A stretch of 64,000 nucleotides of DNA. Source: Lachnospiraceae bacterium (GTDB lineage Bacteria > Bacillota > Clostridia > Lachnospirales > Lachnospiraceae). The notes beneath the pieces are model-generated. The model saw only the letters and a list, made by a program, of their open reading frames with translations. It did no database searches and had not been told where the DNA came from. The DNA lies in NCBI GenBank assembly GCA_024680055.1, contig JAILCP010000058.1, positions 1-64,000 on the forward strand. The letters are read 5' to 3'. This document shows, piece by piece, positions 27,132-34,651 of the stretch (position 1 is the first letter of the stretch; every line of letters starts with the position of its first letter). The position numbers and the translations under genes are program-made.

Positions 27132-28190
27132 ATGACAAAAATTGATATTATTTCAGGATTTTTGGGAGCAGGAAAAACAACCTTAATCAAAAAACTCCTT
27201 GGAGAAGTATTTAAGGGCGAAAAAGTTGTATTGATTGAAAATGAATATGGTGAAGTAGGTATCGATGGCGGATTTTTAAAGGATTCCGGTATTATTGTAA
27301 ATGAAATGAATTCAGGATGTATCTGTTGTTCTTTGGTAGGTGATTTTACCAAGAGCATGGGAGAAGTGGTAGACACTTATCATCCGGATCGTATTATTGT
27401 AGAGCCATCCGGCGTAGGTAAGCTTTCTGACGTTATGGCCTCTGTTGTCAATGTGGCAAAGACCATTGATGTGGAATTAAACGCACTTGTAACCGTTGTG
27501 AACGGTAAAAAAGCGTTAAAACAGATGAAGGCTTTTGGCGAATTCTTCAACAATCAGATTGAACATGCCACCACCATTGTACTTAGTCGTACACAGGACA
27601 TGGATGAGGCAAAATTAGAGGAATGTGTAAAAGTGATTCAGGAAAAGAATGACAAAGCAACCATTATTACCACTCCGTGGGATGAACTTGGCGGAGAGGT
27701 TATCTTAAAGGCAGTTGAGAAAAAGGCTTCTTTAAAAGAAGAAATCATGGAAGAGGTGGAGCATGAACATCATCATGACCATGACCACGAGCATGAGCAT
27801 CATGACCATGACCATGACCATGAATGTCATCACGACCATGAACATGAACATCATCATGAGGACGGTCATTGCTGCTGCGGACATGATCATGATCATCACC
27901 ATCATCATGCAGATGATGTATTTACAAGTTGGGGAATTGAAACACCTCATAAATTTGACAGAGAAACTGTACGCAAAGCACTGGATACTTTGGTACATTC
28001 AGAAAAATACGAAACAACCATTTTACGTGCAAAGGGAATGGTACCATCCACAGACGGAACATGGATTTACTTCGATATGGTACCGGGCGATTATGAATTA
28101 AGAGACGGAGAGCCGGACGTAACAGGAAAACTGGTTGTTATCGGTACAAATGTAAATGAGGATGAAATGAAATCCTTGTTTGGAATGTAG
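27132..28190 (+). CDS. CobW/COG0523 GTPase with a histidine-rich metal-binding stretch
   Basis: G3E-family metallochaperone GTPase of 352 residues. Walker A GFLGAGKTT near residues 11-19, and the COG0523 metal motif CICC (GCICCSL). Between residues about 210 and 260 lies a linker with 27 histidines plus Asp/Glu and a CCC triplet, suited to storing or passing zinc, nickel or cobalt. A C-terminal CobW_C domain follows (residues about 265-352, FTSWGIETPHKFDRE). No cobalamin genes lie nearby, so zinc is the most natural guess. It is the first of two adjacent G3E GTPases. Confidence 0.93.
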   Translation: MTKIDIISGFLGAGKTTLIKKLLGEVFKGEKVVLIENEYGEVGIDGGFLKDSGIIVNEMNSGCICCSLVGDFTKSMGEVVDTYHPDRIIVEPSGVGKLSDVMASVVNVAKTIDVELNALVTVVNGKKALKQMKAFGEFFNNQIEHATTIVLSRTQDMDEAKLEECVKVIQEKNDKATIITTPWDELGGEVILKAVEKKASLKEEIMEEVEHEHHHDHDHEHEHHDHDHDHECHHDHEHEHHHEDGHCCCGHDHDHHHHHADDVFTSWGIETPHKFDRETVRKALDTLVHSEKYETTILRAKGMVPSTDGTWIYFDMVPGDYELRDGEPDVTGKLVVIGTNVNEDEMKSLFGM

Positions 28191-28205
28191 GGAGAGATTT
28201 AAAAC

Positions 28206-29147
28206 ATGGAAACCATTGCAGTATATTTGTTCACCGGTTTTATGGACAGCGGAAAAACATCCCTGATCAAAGAAACTTTGGTGGAAAATGGTTTTGGAAT
28301 CGGAAATAAGAACCTGATCATTGTATGTGAAGATGGAGAGGAAGAATACGATGAAGAGGCACTTTCCAAAATGAATACCGATCTGGTATTTGTAGAGGAG
28401 GAAGAGGATTTCAATACCGAATTTATAGAAACATGTGTAAAAGATCATAAGCCGGACAATATTTTTATCGAGTATAACGGAACATGGGAAGTTGCTTCCG
28501 TTATTGAAGATGTGTTGCCAAAGAGCTGCGAATTGGTGCAGGTATTAACCACTGTGGATTCCACCACATTTAATACTTATCTTACCAATATGCGTGCGAT
28601 TATGATGGAGCAGATGTTTTTATCCGATGTGGTAATTTTCAATCGTAGCGATGAAAATACCCCGAAAATGAAATTTAGAACTGCTGTTAAAACCAACAAT
28701 CGAAAAGCGCAGATTGTTTATGAAAAGAAAGACGGTACCATTGATGAAGAACCGGAACCGTTACCTTATGATTTAAGTCAGGACGTTATTGAAATCAGCG
28801 ATATGAACTACGGCATTTGGTTTATGGATTGTCAGGATAATCCAAAAAACTACGTGGGTAAAACCGTATCGTTTTTAGCTCTGGTATACAACCCGGACAA
28901 AATGAAAAGTGGAGTGTTTGTTCCGGGACGTTTTGCCATGACCTGTTGTGTGGATGATATTCAGTTCATTGGATTTAAAGCAAAGTATAACGACTCAAAG
29001 AAGATTCCGCATAAATCCTGGGTTTACGTTACTGCGGAAATCAAGCATGAGTTTGCTATAGAGTATAAAGGCAAAGGTCCTGTACTTTATGTAAAAGACC
29101 TGAAGCCGGCTGAAAAACCGGAGGATGAACTGGTTTATTTCAACTAA
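28206..29147 (+). CDS. CobW-like GTPase fused to a YcgQ/DUF1980-like domain
   Basis: 313 residues. The N-terminal half is a G3E GTPase (Walker A FMDSGKTSL near residue 12-20; NRSD guanine motif), but it lacks the CxCC metal motif of its neighbour. The C-terminal ~100 residues (VGKTVSFLALVYNP..., GRFAMTCCVDDIQFIGF, then PVLYVKDLKPAEKPED-type end) resemble the conserved domain of the YcgQ/TIGR03943 membrane-associated proteins. That resemblance is from memory of the family motif RFxxxCCxxDAxPxG and needs a profile search. No membrane helix here. Cotranscribed with the His-rich CobW (15 nt gap). Confidence 0.8.
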   Translation: METIAVYLFTGFMDSGKTSLIKETLVENGFGIGNKNLIIVCEDGEEEYDEEALSKMNTDLVFVEEEEDFNTEFIETCVKDHKPDNIFIEYNGTWEVASVIEDVLPKSCELVQVLTTVDSTTFNTYLTNMRAIMMEQMFLSDVVIFNRSDENTPKMKFRTAVKTNNRKAQIVYEKKDGTIDEEPEPLPYDLSQDVIEISDMNYGIWFMDCQDNPKNYVGKTVSFLALVYNPDKMKSGVFVPGRFAMTCCVDDIQFIGFKAKYNDSKKIPHKSWVYVTAEIKHEFAIEYKGKGPVLYVKDLKPAEKPEDELVYFN

Positions 29148-29169
29148 CAACATATGGGAGGTTTGTAAC

Positions 29170-29289
29170 ATGTATCAAATTTTGAATGCCCTACCTTTAG
29201 GCAATGACATTCAAAGAAACAGGGTGGTTGTAAGACTTACTGAAATGAGATTTACCTACCATGAAACAAGCAATGGAGGTAGAAAGTAA
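29170..29289 (+). CDS. 39-residue ORF translationally coupled to the GltA-like gene
   Basis: Too short for the ORF track. ATG 29170 has a strong GGGAGG site (spacing 8-9), and the TAA (29287-29289) overlaps the next ATG by one base. The product (MYQILNALPL...) is basic, without membrane segment or cysteines. The opening MYxIL resembles the N-terminus of NfnA/SudB ferredoxin-NADP reductase alpha subunits, which often precede this type of flavoprotein, so it might be a relic. It may equally be a leader peptide whose translation sets that of the next gene. Function unknown. Confidence 0.6.
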   Translation: MYQILNALPLGNDIQRNRVVVRLTEMRFTYHETSNGGRK

Positions 29290-30683
29290 TGGATATGATG
29301 AAAAGAGTTCCTGTTAGGGAACTGGATCCAAAAGAGAGATCTAAGAATTTTGAAGAGGTATGTCTTGGATACACAGAAGAAGAGGCGCAGCTTGAGGCAT
29401 CCAGATGTTTAAACTGCAAAAATCCTCGTTGTGTTATGGGATGCCCGGTATCCATTAATATTCCCGGCTTCATCAGTGAAGTAAAAGAGGGAAATTATGA
29501 GAAGGCATATAAGATTATCACTTCAACATCATCCCTGCCCGCAGTTTGCGGACGTGTATGCCCACAGGAGAAGCAATGTGAAGGTCATTGCGTGAGAGGA
29601 ATAAAAGGAGAATCTATTTCAATCGGAAATTTGGAGAGATTTGTTGCTGATTGGGCAAGAGAGCATCAAATTAAATCTCAGCCGTCTCCTGAACGTAAGG
29701 GTAAAAAAGTAGCAATTGTAGGTTCCGGCCCGGCAGGACTTGCCTGCGCAGGTGATTTGGCAAAATGGGGCTATGATGTAACCATTTTTGAATCTACAGA
29801 CGTAATCGGAGGTGTGTTAACCTTTGGAATTCCGGAATTTCGACTTCCAAAAGAAAAAGTTGTGGTACCGGAAGTAGAGAATGTAAAAGCTCTTGGAGTG
29901 GACATTCGCACAGGGGTTACCATCGGACGTGACATAACCATAGACGACCTTATGGAGAAAGAGGGCTATGGTGCAGTGTTTGTAGGTTGCGGAGCCAATG
30001 TTCCTAAAATGATGGGAATTCAAGGCGAAGATGCAAAGGGCGTATTTGCAGCCGGAACATTTTTGAAAAAATACAACTTAGGCGATAAGTCCACCAAAAC
30101 AACACCACCGGATTTAACCGGAAAGGTGGTTGTCATTGTGGGAGGAGGTAATGTGGCCATGGATGCTGCAAGAACTTCCGTAAGATTTGGTGCAGATGTA
30201 CGTGTGGTATATCGAAGAGGAGAAGAGGAACTTCCGGCATTTAAGGGAGAAATCCAGGAAGCCAAGGAAGAGGGAATTTCCTTCCATTTACTTACCAATC
30301 CTACAGAAATTATGGTAGATGAGGACAACAACGTAAAAGGTGTGAAACTCATTGATATGGAACTTGGAGAACCGGACGACTCCGGAAGAAGAAGACCGAT
30401 TCCGGTGGAGGGCTCTGAGCATGTTATGGATGCAGATCTGGTGATAATGGCACTTGGTACTGTGGCCAATCCATTGATTCCACACACCACAGAAGGACTT
30501 GATTCCAACAAGTACGAATGTATTGTAACGGATGTGGAAACCGGAGCAACCACAAAACCGGGCGTGTTTGCAGGTGGAGACGACGTTACCGGACCGGCAA
30601 CGGTAATTCTTGCCATGGGTGCAGGAAGACGAGCAGCCAAAAGTATTGATGAATACTTAAATGACCAGTTGTCATTGAAATAA
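29289..30683 (+). CDS. gltA: GltA-like NADPH flavoprotein (glutamate synthase small subunit family / NfnB-like)
   Basis: 464 residues. The N-terminus has Fe-S cysteine clusters (CLNCKNPRCVMGCPV and CGRVCPQEKQCEGHC), followed by an FAD Rossmann motif GSGPAGLACAGDL (near residue 142) and an NADPH site GGGNVAMDAARTS. This matches homotetrameric GltA or the NfnB/SudA large subunit. No glutamate synthase large subunit and no intact NfnA are adjacent, so its electron partner is unclear. GGAGG (29276-29280) sits 8 nt from ATG 29289, inside the small ORF. Confidence 0.9.
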   Translation: MDMMKRVPVRELDPKERSKNFEEVCLGYTEEEAQLEASRCLNCKNPRCVMGCPVSINIPGFISEVKEGNYEKAYKIITSTSSLPAVCGRVCPQEKQCEGHCVRGIKGESISIGNLERFVADWAREHQIKSQPSPERKGKKVAIVGSGPAGLACAGDLAKWGYDVTIFESTDVIGGVLTFGIPEFRLPKEKVVVPEVENVKALGVDIRTGVTIGRDITIDDLMEKEGYGAVFVGCGANVPKMMGIQGEDAKGVFAAGTFLKKYNLGDKSTKTTPPDLTGKVVVIVGGGNVAMDAARTSVRFGADVRVVYRRGEEELPAFKGEIQEAKEEGISFHLLTNPTEIMVDEDNNVKGVKLIDMELGEPDDSGRRRPIPVEGSEHVMDADLVIMALGTVANPLIPHTTEGLDSNKYECIVTDVETGATTKPGVFAGGDDVTGPATVILAMGAGRRAAKSIDEYLNDQLSLK

Positions 30684-30690
30684 AAGAAAG

Positions 30691-30724
30691 GGGCAGTGAG
30701 AAGCAACAGGTGCTTACACTGCCC
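30691..30724 (+). terminator. Possible terminator hairpin after gltA
   Basis: GGGCAGTG / CACTGCCC with a continuing AAGCA/TGCTT inner stem and an ACAGG loop. Strong hairpin but no T tract (followed by TAAATTCG), so it may protect the 3' end rather than terminate. Confidence 0.5.
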
Positions 30725-30764
30725 TAAATTCGTATATAAGTATGAAAAAGCTGTATTTTCGCTT

Positions 30765-30792
30765 TTAACAAAGGTGTGTAATATGGTATAAT
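30765..30792 (+). promoter_or_regulatory. rnhA promoter
   Basis: TTAACA (30765-30770), a 16-nt spacer, and TATAAT (30787-30792), with an extended TGG before the -10. Confidence 0.78.
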
Positions 30793-30824
30793 ATCTTGTG
30801 AATTTGAACAATTAGGAGGAAGTA

Positions 30825-31310
30825 TTGAAAGTAGAAATCTATTCCGATGGTTCAGCAAGGGGAAACCCGGGCCCCGGTGGTTACGGAACGGTGCTTCGTT
30901 ACGTGGATACCACAGGGAAAGAACACCTTAGAGAATACAGCGGCGGATATGAAAATACCACCAACAACCGAATGGAGCTTTTAGGTGCCATTGTTGGGTT
31001 TGAGGCGTTGAATCGTCCCTGTGAAGTGGTATTTACTTCAGATTCCAAATATGTTATAGATGCATTTAAGCAAAAATGGATTGATTCCTGGTTGAAAAAC
31101 AATTGGCGTAAGTCGGATAAGAAACCGGTAAAGAATGTGGATCTGTGGAAGCGGCTTTTGGCAGCGGTAGAACCTCATCAGGTTACCTTTTTATGGGTAA
31201 AGGGTCATGCAGGTCATAAGTACAATGAGCGATGTGATGAGCTGGCCACCACAGCTGCGGATTCTGATGATTTACAAGTTGATGACCAATTTGAATCACA
31301 GGGTGAATAG
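30825..31310 (+). CDS. rnhA: Ribonuclease HI
   Basis: Degrades RNA in RNA-DNA hybrids. 161 residues, starting at TTG 30825 after a near-perfect AGGAGG. Catalytic carboxylates are visible in [14 protein letters not shown] (Asp8), NRMELLGA (Glu) and FTSDSKYV (Asp), with [14 protein letters not shown] carrying the last Asp. The C-terminal ~12 residues are an extra acidic tail. A small membrane-protein gene follows 43 nt later. Confidence 0.95.
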   Translation: MKVEIYSDGSARGNPGPGGYGTVLRYVDTTGKEHLREYSGGYENTTNNRMELLGAIVGFEALNRPCEVVFTSDSKYVIDAFKQKWIDSWLKNNWRKSDKKPVKNVDLWKRLLAAVEPHQVTFLWVKGHAGHKYNERCDELATTAADSDDLQVDDQFESQGE

Positions 31311-31353
31311 GATATAAGCAATTTAATTTTATTTCGGATTGGAGGATAAGTTT

Positions 31354-31506
31354 ATGGTTGCATTTTTTAATTCTTTTTTCAATTATGTAGTATTAATGCT
31401 GGCTTTTGTTGCAGTTGGTGCAGTGGGAGGCGTTTTAGGAGCCGTAATGAGTAAGAAGAAGGCTGCAGCAAAGGAAGCTGCTGCGAAAGAACAGCAAAAT
31501 CAATAA
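31354..31506 (+). CDS. 50-residue single-pass membrane protein
   Basis: Not in the ORF track because of its size. ATG 31354 is preceded by GGAGG with 8-nt spacing. The product has an N-terminal hydrophobic helix of about 28 residues (VVLMLAFVAVGAVGGVLGAVM) with glycine spacing, then a Lys/Ala-rich cytoplasmic tail (SKKKAAAKEAAAKEQQNQ). The positive charges put the tail inside. It lies between rnhA and alaS with 31 nt to alaS. I do not know the family; function unknown. Confidence 0.8.
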   Translation: MVAFFNSFFNYVVLMLAFVAVGAVGGVLGAVMSKKKAAAKEAAAKEQQNQ

Positions 31507-31537
31507 AAGTCCCAGAGAAAGTTGGAGGAAACAGAAC

Positions 31538-34207
31538 GTGAGTAAGATTAAAGGAGTAAATGAACTAAGAAGCTCTTTTTTGAAATTTTTTGAGACAAAG
31601 GATCACTTGGCACACAAGAGTTATTCCCTTGTTCCACATAATGATAAGAGTTTATTGTTGATCAATGCGGGAATGGCACCGTTGAAACCATATTTTACAG
31701 GTATCGAAGTGCCGCCAAAGACACGTATGTGCACCTGCCAAAAGTGTGTACGTACCGGAGATATTGACAATGTCGGTAAGACAGCAAGACATCTTACATT
31801 TTTTGAGATGCTTGGTAATTTCTCATTTGGAGATTACTTTAAAGAAGAATCTTTAAAATGGTCATGGGAATTCTTGACCGAAGTGGTTGGATTGGAAGCA
31901 GACCGCTTGTATCCATCCATTTATTTTGAAGATGACGAGGCTTATGATATCTGGACACAAAAGATTGGTGTTCCGGGTGAGAAGATTACCAGATTTTATC
32001 GTGATGAAGACGGTAAGTGTGATAACTTCTGGGAGCATGGCGCAGGCCCTTGCGGTCCTTGTTCGGAAATTTATTACGACCGTGGTGAAAAGTATGGCTG
32101 CGGTAAGCCGGACTGTAAAGTGGGATGTGAATGCGATCGTTACATGGAAGTATGGAACAACGTATTTACCCAGTATGACGGTGACGGAAATGGAAACTAC
32201 AGCCTACTGGAACAGAAAAACATCGATACGGGAATGGGCCTTGAGAGACTTGCGGTAGTGGCTCAGAATGTGGATTCTGTATTTGATATTGATACCATGA
32301 AAGCCATTCGTGATGAGGTATGTGCGGTCAGTGGAAAGAAATATCAGGTCAATGAAAAGGACGACGTTTCCATTCGTGTAATTACAGATCATATCAGATC
32401 CTCAACATTTTTGATTTCCGATGGTGTTATGCCATCCAACGAAGGACGTGGTTATGTTCTTCGTAGATTGATTCGCCGTGCAGCACGTCACGGAAAACTC
32501 CTTGGTATTGAAGGAGAATTTTTATCCGAACTTTGCAAAGTTGTCATCGGGCAAAGCAAAGACGGATATCCGGAACTGGAAGAAAAGAAAGATTTTATCA
32601 TCAATGTTTTTGAACAGGAAGAAAAGAAATTTGCAAAGACCATTAACCAGGGGCTTTCCATTCTTTCCGGAATGATGGAAGATTTAAAGAAAGAAAATAA
32701 AACAGTCCTTAGCGGTGAAGATGCATTTAAGCTTCATGATACTTACGGATTCCCACTGGATTTAACTGTGGAAATTGCCAATGAGCAAGGCTACAGTGTG
32801 GATGTAGAGGGATTTAATAAGGCAATGAAAGAGCAAAAGGACATGGCAAGAGCATCCAGAAAGACAACCAACTATATGGGCGCAGATGCCACTGTTTATG
32901 AAGAATTGGACGAGAGCCTTACCACAGAATTTGTGGGATACGACAGATTAAAGGAAGAATCTTCCATTGGCGCACTTGTAAAAGTGGAAGATGACGAGGC
33001 TGTTTTATCAGAAGCTTTGACAGACGGAGAAGAAGGCTCCATTGTTACGGCCAAGACACCATTTTATGCTACCATGGGTGGTCAGGTCGGAGACAAAGGT
33101 AGAATTGTGGGAGAAGACGGTGTTTTCGTTGTAGAGGAGACCATTAAGGTAACCGGAAACCGTTATGCCCACGTTGGACATATGGAATCCGGCATGCTGA
33201 AAAAGGGAGAAAAGGTTTCCCTTGAAGTTTGCGAGAAGAACCGTAACAGAACCTGCAGAAACCACTCTGCAACACATCTTTTACAGAGCGCGTTAAGAGA
33301 AGTGCTTGGCAGTCATGTGGAACAGGCCGGATCTTATCAGGACAGCGAAAGAACCAGATTTGACTTTGCTCATTTTAAGGCAATGTCAGGAGATGAAATC
33401 CATAAAGTAGAAGAACTTGTAAACAACAAGATTATGGAGGGCATCGGTGTAGATACTGCGGTAATGAGCGTGGAGGACGCAAAGAAAACAGGCGCTATGG
33501 CCTTGTTCGGTGAAAAGTACGGCGACAAGGTGCGTGTGGTTTCCATGGGAGATTTCTCCAAGGAATTCTGCGGTGGTACTCATGTGAAAAATACATCCGA
33601 TATCGGAAGCTTTAAGATTGTATCCGAAGCAGGTGTAGCTGCCGGTACAAGAAGAATTGAAGCGTTAACCGGTGACAACGTATTAAAATATTACGCACAT
33701 CTGGAAGAAGAAATGAACAAAGTGGCTGCTGCTTTGAAAACCACACCGGCCAATGTTTTGGAACGTGTGGAAGGTCTTATGAAGGAGACCAAAGAGCTTC
33801 ACAGTGAAAACGAAGCATTAAAGAGCAAAGCGGCAAAAGAGGCCATGGGTGACGTTACCGATAATGTGGAAGAGGTAAAGGGCGTGAAGTTCCTTGCAGT
33901 CAATGTACCGAATGTTGACATGAACAACCTCCGAGAACTGGGAGATAACTTAAAAGAAAAACTTGGTGACGGAGTGATTTTGCTTGCCTCTGACTTTGAA
34001 GGAAAAGTGAACCTGGTGGCAATGGCAACGGACGGAGCCATGAAGAAAGGTGCCCATGCCGGCATGTTGATTAAAAACGTAGCAGCTCTTGTAGGCGGTG
34101 GTGGCGGCGGTCGTCCAAATATGGCACAGGCCGGTGGAAAGAATCCTGCCGGAATTAAGGACGCTTTAACCAAGGCAAAAGAGGTCTTAGAAGGACAGAT
34201 AAAATAA
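31538..34207 (+). CDS. alaS: Alanyl-tRNA synthetase
   Basis: 889 residues, GTG start with GGAGG 10 nt upstream. Class II catalytic domain (N-terminal RSSFLKFF, motif 2 region TARHLTFFEMLGNFSFGDYF), a tRNA-recognition domain, an editing domain with zinc ligands HSATHLL and FCGGTH, and the C-terminal DHHA1-type domain with GGGGGGRPNMAQAGG. An inserted Cys-rich segment (CGKPDCKVGCECDR) in the catalytic part looks like a zinc knuckle seen in many clostridial AlaRS. No T-box leader is visible upstream. Confidence 0.97.
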   Translation: MSKIKGVNELRSSFLKFFETKDHLAHKSYSLVPHNDKSLLLINAGMAPLKPYFTGIEVPPKTRMCTCQKCVRTGDIDNVGKTARHLTFFEMLGNFSFGDYFKEESLKWSWEFLTEVVGLEADRLYPSIYFEDDEAYDIWTQKIGVPGEKITRFYRDEDGKCDNFWEHGAGPCGPCSEIYYDRGEKYGCGKPDCKVGCECDRYMEVWNNVFTQYDGDGNGNYSLLEQKNIDTGMGLERLAVVAQNVDSVFDIDTMKAIRDEVCAVSGKKYQVNEKDDVSIRVITDHIRSSTFLISDGVMPSNEGRGYVLRRLIRRAARHGKLLGIEGEFLSELCKVVIGQSKDGYPELEEKKDFIINVFEQEEKKFAKTINQGLSILSGMMEDLKKENKTVLSGEDAFKLHDTYGFPLDLTVEIANEQGYSVDVEGFNKAMKEQKDMARASRKTTNYMGADATVYEELDESLTTEFVGYDRLKEESSIGALVKVEDDEAVLSEALTDGEEGSIVTAKTPFYATMGGQVGDKGRIVGEDGVFVVEETIKVTGNRYAHVGHMESGMLKKGEKVSLEVCEKNRNRTCRNHSATHLLQSALREVLGSHVEQAGSYQDSERTRFDFAHFKAMSGDEIHKVEELVNNKIMEGIGVDTAVMSVEDAKKTGAMALFGEKYGDKVRVVSMGDFSKEFCGGTHVKNTSDIGSFKIVSEAGVAAGTRRIEALTGDNVLKYYAHLEEEMNKVAAALKTTPANVLERVEGLMKETKELHSENEALKSKAAKEAMGDVTDNVEEVKGVKFLAVNVPNVDMNNLRELGDNLKEKLGDGVILLASDFEGKVNLVAMATDGAMKKGAHAGMLIKNVAALVGGGGGGRPNMAQAGGKNPAGIKDALTKAKEVLEGQIK

Positions 34208-34231
34208 TTTATGTTTTTTCATAGAAACATA

Positions 34232-34259
34232 TTGACGAAACGGTACTTTCTGTTGTACA
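34232..34259 (+). promoter_or_regulatory. rpsU promoter
   Basis: TTGACG (34232-34237), a 16-nt spacer, and TGTACA (34254-34259). In the leader, CAGTTG (34288-34293) and CAACTG (34308-34313) could form a hairpin just upstream of the ribosome site and may matter for autoregulation. Confidence 0.6.
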
Positions 34260-34335
34260 CTTATTTAGTGCAAAAAGTATACCCAAACAGTTGAATGCAC
34301 AATTACGCAACTGGAGGGAGGTTAGGTGTGAGACT

Positions 34336-34512
34336 ATGTCAAATGTAATCGTAAAAGAGAATGAGACTTTAGATAGCGCTTTACGTAGATTTAAGAGAAA
34401 TTGTGCTAAGGCAGGTATCCAGCAGGAAATCCGCAAAAGAGAGCATTACGAGAAGCCAAGCGTAAGACGTAAGAAGAAATCTGAAGCAGCAAGAAAACGT
34501 AAATATAACTAA
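34336..34512 (+). CDS. rpsU: 30S ribosomal protein S21
   Basis: 58 residues, very basic, beginning [21 protein letters not shown] and ending in an Arg/Lys tail, as usual for S21 of Firmicutes. The track extends upstream to 34291, but ATG 34336 with AGGTG about 8 nt before gives the conserved N-terminus. Transcribed alone, with promoter and strong terminator. Confidence 0.97.
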   Translation: MSNVIVKENETLDSALRRFKRNCAKAGIQQEIRKREHYEKPSVRRKKKSEAARKRKYN

Positions 34513-34519
34513 AAGAGAT

Positions 34520-34554
34520 GAAGCAGTATGAATATTCATGCTGCTTCTTTTTTT
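34520..34554 (+). terminator. rpsU terminator
   Basis: A 12-bp stem GAAGCAGTATGA / TCATGCTGCTTC (one G-U), ATAT loop, seven T. Confidence 0.93.
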
Positions 34555-34572
34555 GAGTAAAGGGAAGGTTTC

Positions 34573-34601
34573 TTGACAAGTGTAATGAGGTATTATAAAA
34601 T
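34573..34601 (+). promoter_or_regulatory. prfC promoter
   Basis: TTGACA (34573-34578), a 17-nt spacer, and TAAAAT (34596-34601). Confidence 0.78.
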
Positions 34602-34651
34602 AAACTGGTTTGTGAATTATAGAGATATTTAGATAAATGGAGGGCGTAAAA

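Noticed and set aside
27732-27998. Met/Val-rich minus-strand ORF and His-coding repeats seen as a possible tandem repeat or CRISPR-like array
   Set aside because: It is the complement of the CAT/GAC codon run of the His-rich CobW linker; repeats are irregular and there are no spacers.
30020-30811. 263-residue minus-strand ORF
   Set aside because: It lies entirely opposite gltA and its downstream gap, has no convincing ribosome site, and its composition (Ser/Pro/Thr-rich) is that of an antisense shadow.
31311-31537. Possible T-box leader for alaS
   Set aside because: No T-box core (TGGNACCGCG-like) or terminator is present; the region holds the 50-residue ORF instead.
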